This document shows, piece by piece, positions 15,989 through 25,306 of a stretch of 54,317 nucleotides of DNA. Every line of letters starts with the position of its first letter. Position 1 is the stretch's first letter. Both the position numbers and the translations under genes were made by a program. The notes beneath the pieces are model-generated. The model saw nothing but the letters and a program-made list of their open reading frames with translations, was not told the DNA's origin and did not search any database. Origin of the DNA: Clostridiales bacterium (GTDB lineage Bacteria; Bacillota; Clostridia; Peptostreptococcales; Anaerovoracaceae); contig JALFKB010000024.1 in NCBI GenBank assembly GCA_022775805.1, forward strand, positions 1-54,317, given 5' to 3'.

Positions 15989-17686
15989 ATGAAGAACTAC
16001 GAGAAGTACAAGGTGGGATACTATCCTGTAGGAGAAGAGTACATGAAGTGGTCAAAGAAGGACCACATAACAGAGGCGCCGGCATGGTGCAGCGTTGACC
16101 TTAGAGACGGCAACCAGGCTTTGATAGTACCTATGAGCCTTCAGGAAAAGCTGGAATTCTTCGAATTTCTCGTGAAGGTGGGCTTCAAGGAAATCGAAGT
16201 AGGATTCCCTGCAGCCTCTGATACAGAATACATTTTCCTGAGAACTCTCATAGAGAGCAACCTGATACCTGATGACGTAACAGTTCAGGTTCTGACCCAG
16301 TCAAGGCCTCACATAATAAAGAAGACCTTCCAGGCGCTGGAGGGAGCGAAGAGCGCAGTTGTACATCTTTACAACTCCACATCCTTCGCCCAGAGGCAGC
16401 AGGTGTTCAAGAAATCAAAGGAAGAAATCAAGCAGATAGCAATTGACGGCGCCAAGCTCATCAAGGAGTACGCCGCCAAGTATCCGGAGACAAAATTCAG
16501 CTTCGAGTATTCCCCTGAAAGCTTCACGGGCACGGAGCCGGATTACGCTGCAGAGGTGTGCAATGCGGTAATTGACATCTGGGAGCCTACACCGGACAAC
16601 AAGGTGATAATCAACCTTCCGGCAACTGTGGCAATGTCAATGCCTCATGTATATGCCTCCCAGATTGAATACATGTGCGAGCACATGAACAACAGGGAAA
16701 ACCTCATTGTATCCCTGCACCCTCACAACGACAGAGGAACTGCCGTGGCAGACGCAGAGCTGGGAATGCTGGCAGGAGGAGACAGAGTTGAGGGAACCCT
16801 CTTCGGAAACGGCGAGAGAACAGGAAATGTGGACATTGTAACGCTGGCAATGAACATGTTCTCCCACGGAGTTGACCCTAAGCTGGACTTCTCCAACATG
16901 CCTGAAGTTGTGGAAACCTATGAAAAATACACAGACCTGGAGGTACACCCGAGACAGCCGTACGGCGGCAAGCTTGTTTTTGCAGCATTCTCAGGTTCAC
17001 ACCAGGACGCTATCGCCAAGGGAATGAAGTGGCGTGAGGCCAACGATCCTGAGCACTGGACCACACCTTATCTGCCGATAGATCCGAAGGATGTGGGCAG
17101 AGAGTACGAGGCGGACGTTATCAGAATCAACAGCCAGTCCGGCAAAGGCGGCGTAGCTTACATTCTGGAGCAGAACTTCGGATACTCGATACCAATGCAG
17201 ATGAGAGAAGAGCTTGGTTATATGGTTAAGGGAATATCCGACAGGAAGCACAAGGAGCTGTCTCCTGAGGAGGTATTCTACGAATTTGAGAAGGAATTTG
17301 TTAACGACTTCGACACTCTTGACATAACCACGGCAACCTTCAGCAGATCGGCTTACGCCAAGTCAAACGAAGGTGTTGTTGTAAACATGAAGATGAGAAT
17401 TCACGACGATTTCTTCGAGGTCAGCGCTCCCGGCAACGGACACCTTGACGCGGTGAGCAATGCCCTGAAGCAGACCCCGTACAACTTTGACTACAAATTC
17501 ATCACATATTCGGAGCACGCTCTTTCCTCAGATTCCCACTCCAAGGCGGCAGCCTATGTCTGCATAGAAGGCAAGGACGAGAAGAAATACTGGGGTGTGG
17601 GAACCCACGAGGATATCATCCTGGCATCGGTAAATGCACTGGTAAGTGCTCTCAACAGACAGTACAAAAGCGAACATAACGAGTAA
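15989..17686 (+). CDS. leuA: 2-isopropylmalate synthase (565-aa type)
   Basis: Condenses acetyl-CoA with 2-oxoisovalerate, the first committed step to leucine. The N-terminal TIM barrel shows SVDLRDGNQAL (metal-binding D), HPHNDRGTAVAD and NGERTGNVD. The C-terminal regulatory LeuA dimer domain covers about the last 110 residues. Length matches the longer LeuA2 class, not the ~500-aa form. The ribosome site is AAGGAAGGAAG. It sits first in leuA-leuC-leuD-leuB, behind the T-box. Confidence 0.96.
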   Translation: MKNYEKYKVGYYPVGEEYMKWSKKDHITEAPAWCSVDLRDGNQALIVPMSLQEKLEFFEFLVKVGFKEIEVGFPAASDTEYIFLRTLIESNLIPDDVTVQVLTQSRPHIIKKTFQALEGAKSAVVHLYNSTSFAQRQQVFKKSKEEIKQIAIDGAKLIKEYAAKYPETKFSFEYSPESFTGTEPDYAAEVCNAVIDIWEPTPDNKVIINLPATVAMSMPHVYASQIEYMCEHMNNRENLIVSLHPHNDRGTAVADAELGMLAGGDRVEGTLFGNGERTGNVDIVTLAMNMFSHGVDPKLDFSNMPEVVETYEKYTDLEVHPRQPYGGKLVFAAFSGSHQDAIAKGMKWREANDPEHWTTPYLPIDPKDVGREYEADVIRINSQSGKGGVAYILEQNFGYSIPMQMREELGYMVKGISDRKHKELSPEEVFYEFEKEFVNDFDTLDITTATFSRSAYAKSNEGVVVNMKMRIHDDFFEVSAPGNGHLDAVSNALKQTPYNFDYKFITYSEHALSSDSHSKAAAYVCIEGKDEKKYWGVGTHEDIILASVNALVSALNRQYKSEHNE

Positions 17687-17708
17687 TAATAAATAGGAGG
17701 ATACGGTT

Positions 17709-18968
17709 ATGGGAATGACAATGACCCAGAAGATACTGGCGGAACACGCCGGACTGGAAAGCGTAGTGGCAGGTCAGCTTATCAAGGCTAAGCTGGACAT
17801 GGTGCTGGGCAACGACATCACAACACCTGTTGCGGTAAACGAATTTGAGAAGGCGGGCTTTAACGGAATCTTCGACAGGGAGAAGATCTCTCTGGTAATG
17901 GACCACTTCACACCAAACAAGGATATCAAAGCGGCAGAGCAGTGCAAGCAGTGCAGAACCTTTGCCAGAAAATTTGATGTGAAGAACTTCTTCGACGTTG
18001 GAAGAATGGGAATCGAACATGCACTTCTGCCTGAACAGGGAATCGTCAAGGCAGGGGATGTTATCATCGGTGCAGACTCCCATACATGCACATACGGTGC
18101 GCTGGGCGCCTTCAGCACAGGCGTGGGCAGCACCGACATGGCAGCCGGAATGGCCACAGGAGAAGCCTGGTTCAAGGTTCCTGAGGCGCTGAAGTTCGAG
18201 CTCAAGGGCCAGCTTCAGGAGAACGTAACAGGAAAGGACGTTATCCTTCATATCATAGGAATGATCGGAGTTGACGGAGCTCTGTACAAGTCAATGGAAT
18301 TCACAGGTGAAGGCGTGGGAAGCCTCAGCATGGATGACAGACTTTGCATAGCAAACATGGCAATTGAAGCCGGCGGCAAGAACGGCATCTTCCCGGTGGA
18401 TGAGATAACCGAGGAATACATGAAGGGAAGAGTCCGGGGTGAATGGAAGAAATACGAAGCGGATCCTGATGCGGAGTACGCTTCCGTATATGAGATAAAT
18501 CTCAGCGAGCTTAAACCGACAGTTTCTTTCCCTCATCTGCCTGAAAACACCAGGACAATTGATGAGGTGGGGGATGTGGCAATCGACCAGGTTGTTATCG
18601 GATCCTGCACAAACGGAAGACTTGAGGACATGGCAATAGCCGCCAAGATTTTTGAGGGAAAGAAAGTTCACGACAATGTCAGAGCCATCATTATTCCTGC
18701 AACACAGCAGATATACAAGGAGTGCATCAGACTGGGTTACATGGATACATTTATCGATGCAGGCTGCGTCGTATCCACACCAACCTGCGGCCCTTGTCTG
18801 GGAGGCCATATGGGAATCCTGGCAGAGGGAGAGAGATGCGTGGCAACCACAAACAGAAATTTCGTGGGAAGAATGGGTCATGTTAAATCGGAAGTATATC
18901 TGGCAAGCCCGGCTGTAGCAGCAGCATCGGCAATCACCGGCAGAATCTCAGGACCGGATGAAGTATAA
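17709..18968 (+). CDS. leuC: 3-isopropylmalate dehydratase large subunit
   Basis: 419 aa aconitase-type enzyme; isomerises 2- to 3-isopropylmalate with LeuD. The cysteines holding the 4Fe-4S cluster are in GSCTNGR and [28 protein letters not shown] is the substrate region. Length matches the shorter, archaeal-like LeuC class used by many Clostridia. 22 bp separate it from leuA, with AGGAGG before its ATG. Confidence 0.96.
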   Translation: MGMTMTQKILAEHAGLESVVAGQLIKAKLDMVLGNDITTPVAVNEFEKAGFNGIFDREKISLVMDHFTPNKDIKAAEQCKQCRTFARKFDVKNFFDVGRMGIEHALLPEQGIVKAGDVIIGADSHTCTYGALGAFSTGVGSTDMAAGMATGEAWFKVPEALKFELKGQLQENVTGKDVILHIIGMIGVDGALYKSMEFTGEGVGSLSMDDRLCIANMAIEAGGKNGIFPVDEITEEYMKGRVRGEWKKYEADPDAEYASVYEINLSELKPTVSFPHLPENTRTIDEVGDVAIDQVVIGSCTNGRLEDMAIAAKIFEGKKVHDNVRAIIIPATQQIYKECIRLGYMDTFIDAGCVVSTPTCGPCLGGHMGILAEGERCVATTNRNFVGRMGHVKSEVYLASPAVAAASAITGRISGPDEV

Positions 18969-19002
18969 GCAAAGGCAGCCAAAACCATCAGGAGGAAAAG
19001 AA

Positions 19003-19488
19003 ATGAAAGCAAACGGAATTGTACATAAATACGGAGACAACATCGATACCGATGTAATAATCCCGGCAAGATACCTGAACACTGCGGACATGAACGAGCT
19101 GGCAAAGCACTGCATGGAGGACATTGATACCGAGTTCGCAGGAAGAGTGAACAAAGGCGACATAATGGTTGGCGGCGAAAACTTCGGATGCGGTTCATCC
19201 AGAGAGCATGCGCCGGCATCCATCAAGGCCAGCGGTATTGACTGCGTTATCGCCAAGACCTTCGCCAGAATTTTTTACAGGAATTCCATCAACATCGGTC
19301 TGCCTATTCTGGAGTGTCCGGAGGCCAGCGACAGAATTGAGAACGGAGACAAGGTTTCCGTAGACTTCGATACGGGAATAATAACAAACGAAACAAAGAA
19401 TGAAACATATCAGGCTCTGCCTTTCCCTGATTTTATTAAGGAGATAATGGCAGCAGGCGGACTCATGAACAGCCTGACCGGAAAGTAA
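19003..19488 (+). CDS. leuD: 3-isopropylmalate dehydratase small subunit
   Basis: 161 aa; the ATG at 19003 is chosen since AGGAGGAAAAG precedes it, and a frame extension to 18958 overlaps leuC and has no ribosome site. Swivel-domain motifs: [13 protein letters not shown] and [12 protein letters not shown]. It forms the active heterodimer with LeuC, its direct neighbour. Confidence 0.96.
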   Translation: MKANGIVHKYGDNIDTDVIIPARYLNTADMNELAKHCMEDIDTEFAGRVNKGDIMVGGENFGCGSSREHAPASIKASGIDCVIAKTFARIFYRNSINIGLPILECPEASDRIENGDKVSVDFDTGIITNETKNETYQALPFPDFIKEIMAAGGLMNSLTGK

Positions 19489-19502
19489 GGGGAGGAGACA
19501 AA

Positions 19503-20594
19503 ATGGATTTCAAAATCGGCGTAATCAGAGGTGACGGAATCGGTCCGGAAATCGTTGGAGAAGCGGTTAAGGTGCTGGATGCGGCAGCAGAGCGCTTCGG
19601 ACATAAATTCAGTTATGACGAGATACTGCTGGGCGGATCATCTATTGATGTTCACGGCGTTCCTGTTACGGATGAAGCCCTGGCAGCTGCTAAGGCCTGC
19701 GATGCCGTTCTCATGGGCTCAATCGGCGGAGACGCAGCAACCTCCCCATGGTACAAGCTGGAACCTTCCAAAAGGCCTGAAGCGGGTCTCCTTAAGATGA
19801 GGAAGGCGCTGAACCTTTTCGCAAACCTGAGACCGGCCTATCTGTACAATGAACTGAAGGCCGCCTGTCCGGTGAAGGAGGAGGTCATCGGCCCTGAGGG
19901 CTTCGACATGATTATTGTCAGAGAGCTGACAGGGGGACTCTATTTCGGAGAACGCCACACAGGCGAGGTTGACGGTGTCATGACTGCCGTTGACACCCTT
20001 ACATATAACGAAGAAGAAATAAGAAGAATCGCGTTGAAGGCCTTCGACATTGCCATGAAGCGCAGGAAGAAGGTTACAAGCGTGGACAAGGCAAACGTTC
20101 TGGACTCTTCGAGACTGTGGAGAAAAGTTGTAGAGGATGTTGCAAAGGCATACCCGGAGGTGACTCTGGAGCACATGCTGGTGGACAACTGCGCAATGCA
20201 GCTGGTAAACAACCCGTCACAGTTCGATGTTATTCTCACAGAGAACATGTTCGGCGACATCCTTTCGGATGAGGCCAGCATGATAACCGGTTCAATAGGA
20301 ATGCTGTCCTCAGCCAGTCTGAACGACACGAAGTTCGGACTCTATGAACCGAGCCACGGTTCAGCGCCGGACATTGCCGGCAAGGGAATTGCCAACCCGC
20401 TGGCAACAATACTGTCCGCCGCAATGATGCTTCGCTACTCACTGGATCTTGACAGGGAAGCAGACGCCATCGAAGGAGCCGTTAAAAGAGCTCTGGAGGA
20501 GGGCTACAGAACCGTTGATATCGCAGGCAAAGGCGAGAAAACCTCCGGCACAACAGAAATCGGCGATATTATTGCGGGATTTGTTAGAGGATAA
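19503..20594 (+). CDS. leuB: 3-isopropylmalate dehydrogenase
   Basis: 363 aa NAD-dependent oxidative decarboxylase, third step of the pathway. Key features: GDGIGPEI start, RELTGGLYFG, the catalytic-region K and Asp (DKANVL, NMFGDILSDEAS), and EPSHGSAPDIAGKGIANP for cofactor binding. GGGGAGGAG precedes the ATG. Last gene of the operon; terminator at 20601. Confidence 0.96.
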   Translation: MDFKIGVIRGDGIGPEIVGEAVKVLDAAAERFGHKFSYDEILLGGSSIDVHGVPVTDEALAAAKACDAVLMGSIGGDAATSPWYKLEPSKRPEAGLLKMRKALNLFANLRPAYLYNELKAACPVKEEVIGPEGFDMIIVRELTGGLYFGERHTGEVDGVMTAVDTLTYNEEEIRRIALKAFDIAMKRRKKVTSVDKANVLDSSRLWRKVVEDVAKAYPEVTLEHMLVDNCAMQLVNNPSQFDVILTENMFGDILSDEASMITGSIGMLSSASLNDTKFGLYEPSHGSAPDIAGKGIANPLATILSAAMMLRYSLDLDREADAIEGAVKRALEEGYRTVDIAGKGEKTSGTTEIGDIIAGFVRG

Positions 20595-20600
20595 TTGTTT

Positions 20601-20628
20601 AAGGAGCTGCTCCGCAGCTCCTTTGTTC
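20601..20628 (+). terminator. Terminator of the leucine operon
   Basis: AAGGAGCTGC / GCAGCTCCTT hairpin with TCC loop, then a short T-rich tail. The 20-bp right arm and tail, 20614-20633, is repeated 33 bp downstream at 20647-20666, so the terminator looks partly duplicated. Confidence 0.75.
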
Positions 20629-20672
20629 TTATGAACGGGCAGCTCCGCAGCTCCTTTGTTCTTATGTCAATG

Positions 20673-20855
20673 GGCAGTGCCTGCGGTTGCTGCGTCCTCG
20701 TCGCCGGCAATGATTAGCGCTCATTCGCGGCTTGCGGAGCGTCAGCAAAACTCGCGCCATGCGCTCAGACATTGCTGACGCCTAACCGCTCGCGTCGCTC
20801 ATTTCGCTTATCATTGCAATCGGCTTCTGCGGAAATCGCAACCGCAGGCGCTGCC
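20673..20855. repeat. 183-bp imperfect palindrome
   Basis: Nested arms line up: 20673-20690 with 20838-20855 (17 of 18 match), CAATGATTAGCG (20708) with CGCTTATCATTG (20805, one mismatch), and GCGTCAGCAA (20739) with TTGCTGACGC (20772). The long GC-rich hairpin has no T-run and no gene. It adjoins repeat copy B. It may be a non-autonomous mobile repeat or a structured RNA/attenuator. Confidence 0.65.
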
Positions 20856-20891
20856 GCCATTTATAAGAAAAGTCTGCCCAGCGGCGCAAAT

Positions 20892-21143
20892 GTTGAAGCA
20901 ATCAAAGAAAATCCCAATTTGCTTCAAACTTGCCCGCTTAAGACCCTGTTATATCGCCTAAAATTTTCCAATTGTTGTAAATATCTTTAGCAAGAAATAA
21001 TTGCTTCAACAATTCTTCGATTTTGTTGAAGCAATTTTTCGGGATGGGCAAATGCTTCAAATTGACCTCTTAAAAGAGCCTGTTTCTGGCCTCAAAATCC
21101 ATGGATGTTGAAGCAAATAAGAAAAAACTGCAATAACTTCAAC
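20892..21143 (-). repeat. 252-bp structured repeat, copy B (inverted relative to copy A)
   Basis: Read on the minus strand, it matches copy A at 3001-3254 in order and spacing: hairpin, linker, hairpin, then again. Plus-strand arms: GTTGAAGCAA at 20892, 21025 and 21107; TTGCTTCAA at 20919 and 21001; TGCTTCAA at 21053; the variant TAACTTCAAC at 21134. One arm of the third hairpin is degenerate. The linker GGAAAATTTTAGGCGATA parallels GGAAAAATTTAGGCGATA in copy A. No coding frame is present. The rest, 21144-21230, shows only the leader of the next gene. Confidence 0.78.
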
Positions 21144-21248
21144 ATGCAGCCAGGGGTGCAAACAGTGAAAAAATAAGGAAAAAACATTGGAGGAGGTGTA
21201 TTATACAAGGGAAGGCAAGGATAAGAATGAGAGGAGGGTGATTTGGAC

Positions 21249-21794
21249 ATGGGAGAAGAAATATTCAGATTTGATGTGCTTCTGACACCTGACAAGGAGA
21301 TTGAAATCGGTGTAACAGTGAAGGAGATAGAGGTTGAGGGTTATCCGGAATTTGGAGAGGAATACGGACATCTGGCTCACCTGTATGCAGAGCTCGTGGT
21401 TGAGCATGTTGGGATGAATACGGAAATGTTCATGAACAGCGTCAGTGAGCTGCAGGCTGTCTCCACAAATCTTACGCTGGAGGAAGAGTCAGCGCTTGAA
21501 GAGGAAGGAAATGGAGAAGCGGTGCTTTTGTATTCCTTCCCTGTTATCATCATGGAAGAGGAATTTCCGGAGCTGGAGCTGGGGGATGCCGGCGAACTCA
21601 TGCAGCCGGAGGTAATCGGCGGCAAGCAGATGGGCGTAGGCTTCGAGAGAAGCCGCAAGGCGGAAGTGCTGTCAAAGGTTTACGGAGACAGATACCTTGC
21701 TGAAGAGGAGAAATACGAAGACAGCATCACAGATGAAATTCTGAATCACGGAACGCTTTTTCTTAAGGCGGTTTCATCCATGGGCCTTATATAA
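21249..21794 (+). CDS. Acidic protein of unknown function
   Basis: 181 aa from the ATG at 21249; a TTG at 21243 is also possible, since GAGGAGGGTG ends just before it. A second GGAGGAGGTG at 21190 has no start after it. The protein is strongly acidic, soluble and without a signal peptide. It has regular alternation early on (RFDVLLTPDKEIEIGVTVKEIEVEG) suggesting beta strands and a Glu-rich middle. I do not recognise a family. It stands alone between repeat copy B and a terminator. Confidence 0.6.
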   Translation: MGEEIFRFDVLLTPDKEIEIGVTVKEIEVEGYPEFGEEYGHLAHLYAELVVEHVGMNTEMFMNSVSELQAVSTNLTLEEESALEEEGNGEAVLLYSFPVIIMEEEFPELELGDAGELMQPEVIGGKQMGVGFERSRKAEVLSKVYGDRYLAEEEKYEDSITDEILNHGTLFLKAVSSMGLI

Positions 21795-21799
21795 ATACG

Positions 21800-21839
21800 A
21801 AAAAAGCTTCTGCAGTATCATATGCTGCTGAAGCTTTTT
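21800..21839. terminator. Bidirectional terminator
   Basis: AAAAAGCTTCTGCAG / CTGCTGAAGCTTTTT arms between convergent genes. Confidence 0.85.
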
Positions 21840-21872
21840 GTTATGTGTCATTTTCACGATACAGATAAGTTG

Positions 21873-22460
21873 TTAAAGAGCTGCCATCTCTTCGTTTACT
21901 GAAGCTTCGCAGGACTTCATTGCATCAAGAGTTCTCTGCTGAAGGTCAGCAAGCTCCCATCCCAGCATCTCGGCACCCCTGCCGATAACTTCTCTGGAGC
22001 AGCCTGCAGCGAAGTTGGCGCTTTTGTACTTCTTCTTGAGGGATTTCAGCTCCATGTCCATAACGGATTTTGATGGACGCATGAGAGCTGCGGCTCCTAT
22101 TATTCCCGTAAGCTCGTCGCAGGCATAGAGAACCTTCTCCATTTCGTGTTCAGGCTGAATGTCCACACCTGTAAGTCCGTAGCCGTGACTGCAGATGGAG
22201 CGAATCATGTCATCACCAACGCCTGCGGCTGCCAGGATTTCAGGAGCTTTGATGCAGTGCTCTTCAGGATACTCCTCGAAATCCACGTCGTGAAGCAGAC
22301 CCACAAGACCCCAGTACTCCTCGTCCTCACCGTAGCCAAGCTCTCTGGCAAACCACCTCATTACACCCTCCACCGTCAGACCGTGCTGAATGTGAAAGGC
22401 TTCCTTGTTATGTTCCTTAAGAAGCTCCAGAGCTTCATTTCTTGAAATCATTTCCGACAT
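21873..22460 (-). CDS. HD-domain phosphohydrolase-like protein
   Basis: 195 aa from the ATG at 22460, set by GGAGGTGACATCA just before it. HD-domain metal ligands are visible: H in FHIQHGL, HD in GLLHDVDFEE, a later H in SICSHGYG and D in YACDELTG. Such small HDIG proteins are predicted metal-dependent phosphohydrolases; no substrate can be assigned. It is divergent from the lipoprotein gene and shares its palindromic promoter region. Confidence 0.85.
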   Translation of the reverse strand: MSEMISRNEALELLKEHNKEAFHIQHGLTVEGVMRWFARELGYGEDEEYWGLVGLLHDVDFEEYPEEHCIKAPEILAAAGVGDDMIRSICSHGYGLTGVDIQPEHEMEKVLYACDELTGIIGAAALMRPSKSVMDMELKSLKKKYKSANFAAGCSREVIGRGAEMLGWELADLQQRTLDAMKSCEASVNEEMAAL

Positions 22461-22488
22461 TGATGTCACCTCCATATATTGATTGCTT

Positions 22489-22517
22489 TTGCAATATTAT
22501 ACCACAAATGGTATAAT
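22489..22517 (+). promoter_or_regulatory. Promoter with overlapping 9-bp palindrome
   Basis: TTGCAA, 17-bp spacer, TATAAT (22512-22517) for the lipoprotein. ATTATACCA and TGGTATAAT (22496-22504, 22509-22517) form a perfect palindrome around CAAA. It places a TATAAT on each strand and looks like an operator between the divergent genes. Confidence 0.5.
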
Positions 22518-22543
22518 AACGGAGTATTCAGGAGGAAAGATAG

Positions 22544-22996
22544 ATGAGAAAGCAAGCAAAAACAATAGTTATTTTTCTGGTATTTTCACTGGTTCTGACC
22601 TGCCTTTGCGCCTGCGAGAATGGCGGCTCGGATGAGGAGACAGTTGAGATAACAACGGTGGAGGAGACTCAGGCAGAACAGGATGAGGAGATCTCTGTGT
22701 ACGAGAAGCTGTACGATGAGTACAGCGGGAAGCTGGAGACGGCGGGAGAGGAATACCTGAAGGAGCTGAAGGGAAAATCCGGTGAGCTCAGCAAGGATGC
22801 TCTCTACGATGAAACGGTAAAAATGCAGGATAAGCTCAAGGAAATTTACAACGAGGGTACCGGCGCCATGACCGACGCCACTCTGGAAAGCACCGATGAC
22901 GACACGGACACATACGAGAAGTACCTAAAAAAGCTGGAAACGAAGTATTCGGACATCTCAAGAGAGCTGACACAGCCTTACAAGGACAGATTCTAG
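22544..22996 (+). CDS. Small lipoprotein, unknown function
   Basis: 150 aa with AGGAGGAAAG before the ATG. Signal peptide MRKQAKTIVIFLVFSLVLT ends in a lipobox LCAC (Cys near residue 24), so the mature protein is lipid-anchored outside the membrane. The rest is acidic and helical, with a long coiled-coil-like stretch (YEKLYDEYSGKLETAGEEY onward). No family recognised. Monocistronic, with a strong terminator. Confidence 0.75.
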   Translation: MRKQAKTIVIFLVFSLVLTCLCACENGGSDEETVEITTVEETQAEQDEEISVYEKLYDEYSGKLETAGEEYLKELKGKSGELSKDALYDETVKMQDKLKEIYNEGTGAMTDATLESTDDDTDTYEKYLKKLETKYSDISRELTQPYKDRF

Positions 22997-23025
22997 CCGA
23001 CAAGAAAACACAGGACAATAAGAAA

Positions 23026-23057
23026 GCCTGCCGCAGATGCGGCAGGCGCTTTTTTTA
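23026..23057 (+). terminator. Rho-independent terminator
   Basis: GCCTGCCGCA / TGCGGCAGGC hairpin and T7 tail. Confidence 0.9.
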
Positions 23058-23065
23058 TCAGTCGT

Positions 23066-23743
23066 TTATTTCTCCAGCAGTCGTTTATAGTAGGATTCCG
23101 TCTGGTACAGAGCCGCCACGGGATTGTGGCCCAGAACTCGATCCTTGGTGACAAGGGTTGTGCACAGAGCCTCGGAGTACTTATAAAACAGACTGTCGTG
23201 ACCCACGCAAAGGCCCACAACTATATTGAGATCAGTCTCTTTTTCGTTCAGTATTTTTGCCTGAAGAATCGGGTTGCACATGTTTTTTCCCAGGGCGCTG
23301 TGGGTCATGTCAAGCCCCACGGCAATCTTAGGAACAGCCCCCACCTTGCAGGCGACGCCGTAAACCTCGAAGCCCTTGTTCCGCAGGATTTTTCCCGCCA
23401 CGGCAGCCTCTCTCATAAGGCCGACGCAGGTGGCGATTCCAAGCCGTCTGGCACCGATTTTCCCGGCGAATTCCGCAATTTCCTCAATGCGGGTCATTTT
23501 GCAGTAGTTTTCGCACTCCACCTCTGCCGCCGCGATGGTTACTCTGTTATTCTCTTCGTCATCCAAATACAAATCTATCGCCTCGTCAAAGGAGGCGCCC
23601 TCAAGGGCACCCTCCATCAGTGCAGCTGTTGGACAGAATTCCGGGTAAAGACCCTCATCCGTGTTGCAGCTCTTCAGCCTGCAGTCAATGCAGCTGAAAC
23701 AGTTGTTATCGTTACTCATCCTGTTACCTGTCTCGTTACTCAT
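23066..23743 (-). CDS. DUF1847 Cys-rich metal-binding protein
   Basis: 225 aa. The N-terminus has a cysteine cluster (CFSCIDCRLKSC, then FCPTAAL) and further conserved cysteines in ECENYCKMTR, GIATCVGL, GVACKVG, CNP and GLCVGHDS, the pattern of DUF1847, annotated as metal-binding. Function is unknown; the family is frequent in anaerobes. It starts four bases after htrA stops. M9 is an alternative start. Confidence 0.8.
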   Translation of the reverse strand: MSNETGNRMSNDNNCFSCIDCRLKSCNTDEGLYPEFCPTAALMEGALEGASFDEAIDLYLDDEENNRVTIAAAEVECENYCKMTRIEEIAEFAGKIGARRLGIATCVGLMREAAVAGKILRNKGFEVYGVACKVGAVPKIAVGLDMTHSALGKNMCNPILQAKILNEKETDLNIVVGLCVGHDSLFYKYSEALCTTLVTKDRVLGHNPVAALYQTESYYKRLLEK

Positions 23744-23746
23744 GTG

Positions 23747-25162
23747 CTATTGCTTGTTTGTTTTCTCCTGAAGCTTCAGTTTAATGTCACGGCTCTGGCC
23801 GTCCCTCACTATTGTGAAGGTGAGAGTATCGCCGACCTTGTGGGCGGTGACCGCCGCAGAAACATCATTTATTGAAGATACCGTATTGCCGTCAATGGCG
23901 TAGACAATGTCTCCCGCCGAGAAGCCGGCATCCTTGGCGGCGCTTGTATCTACGGAGTAAATGTAGACAGTGCCCGAATCCATGCCGAACCATGAGTCGA
24001 AGCCGCTGCTGCCCTCTGTATAAGTCATGCCTGTCCATGGCTGACCCTTAACGTAGCCGTTTTTCATGAGCTGCTGGGCAACATCTGCCGCCACATTCAC
24101 AGGAATCGCGAAGCCGAGGCCCTCCACATCACTGCCGGAGGATTTGGCAACAACAAGACCTATGAGCTGACCGTCCTCGTTAAACAGACCCCCTCCGGAA
24201 TTGCCCGGGTTGATGGAACTGTCCGTCTGGAGCAGATGCATTGTCTTGCCGTCAAGAACAAGAGCTCTATCCTTGGCGCTGATGATTCCTGCCGTAACAG
24301 TTCCTCCCAACTCGCCCAGTGGATTTCCTATGGCAACTGCCAGATCTCCAACCTGAAGATTGTCGCTGTTTCCGTAGGTTACAGGCTTCAGGTTCGATGC
24401 ATCAATCTTCAGAACAGCCACATCGTTGGCAGAATCCGCCCCCACCACAACGGCATCGTAGGACTTCTCGTCGGTGGTTGTGACGGTAATCTTGCGAGCT
24501 CCTTCAATGACGTGATTGTTTGTCATGATGTAGCCGTCCTTCGTTATTATAACACCGCTGCCGGCACCCTGGGTTACATAGTTGGAGAGCCAGCTGTCGC
24601 CGGAGACGCTCTCCGTTGTGATTTCCACCACGCTGTTCTTTGCTGCCTCGTTGATCTCAGCAACTGACATGTTCGCCCCCGTAGGCTCCTGAAGACTGTA
24701 TCCGTCGCTGCTTACCGACCCTGCGGTATCCGTTGCTGCCGGTGCATTGTCCAGCTTCTGAAGGAGCAGCGAGCCTCCCATACCGCAAAGGCAGGAGAGC
24801 ACCATGCATACTGCAATCAGAAGAGCCAGTCCCTTTCTCGTCAGCACTACAGGGCGGCTTTTCCTGCGACCTCTGCCAGCTCTGCCAGTGAACTCAGCGC
24901 CTGACCCCTGCTGGCAAGAGCCGATGTTATCTGAGAAACCTTCCTCTTCTCCAAGATCACGTCTGGCAGGTCTCGGCCGGCCGCTGCCCCAGGCAGCGGA
25001 GTACTCTTCGTTGTCATTCCGCTTCTGCTGAACCGCTGCTTTCGCAGGAGCTCCTTCATCTGCTGCCTGGAGGTTATCCTGCAGGTTTTCTCCATCTGAA
25101 TCCGGACAATTGCTGTCTCTGAGTATGAAGTTTGGTTCATAGTTGTCATTGTTTCTGTCCAT
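23747..25162 (-). CDS. htrA: HtrA/DegP-like membrane-anchored serine protease with PDZ
   Basis: 471 aa. Long acidic cytoplasmic N-terminus (~1-105), one TM helix near 107-132 (LALLIAVCMVLSCLCGMGG), then a trypsin-like domain with His in TNNHVIEGA, Asp in NDVAVLKID and Ser in NPGNSGGGLF. A single C-terminal PDZ includes AGFSAGDIVYAIDG. It degrades or refolds misfolded proteins at the outer membrane face. The gene is divergent from hsp33, placing two protein-quality genes back to back. Confidence 0.92.
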   Translation of the reverse strand: MDRNNDNYEPNFILRDSNCPDSDGENLQDNLQAADEGAPAKAAVQQKRNDNEEYSAAWGSGRPRPARRDLGEEEGFSDNIGSCQQGSGAEFTGRAGRGRRKSRPVVLTRKGLALLIAVCMVLSCLCGMGGSLLLQKLDNAPAATDTAGSVSSDGYSLQEPTGANMSVAEINEAAKNSVVEITTESVSGDSWLSNYVTQGAGSGVIITKDGYIMTNNHVIEGARKITVTTTDEKSYDAVVVGADSANDVAVLKIDASNLKPVTYGNSDNLQVGDLAVAIGNPLGELGGTVTAGIISAKDRALVLDGKTMHLLQTDSSINPGNSGGGLFNEDGQLIGLVVAKSSGSDVEGLGFAIPVNVAADVAQQLMKNGYVKGQPWTGMTYTEGSSGFDSWFGMDSGTVYIYSVDTSAAKDAGFSAGDIVYAIDGNTVSSINDVSAAVTAHKVGDTLTFTIVRDGQSRDIKLKLQEKTNKQ

Positions 25163-25306
25163 TTTCTCTTTCTTACCTTAAATAATTCCATAATATACTT
25201 ATCCCCTCTTGGCCTTAATATACATCTCCAATATGAAGATTTTGTGTCGAAAAGGAATATGTTTGGTATTTAATAATAGTCGATGCTATGGTAGAATATC
25301 AACGTT

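Noticed and set aside
23126-23875. 249-codon plus-strand ORF
   Set aside because: Antisense to DUF1847 and htrA; composition of a shadow frame.
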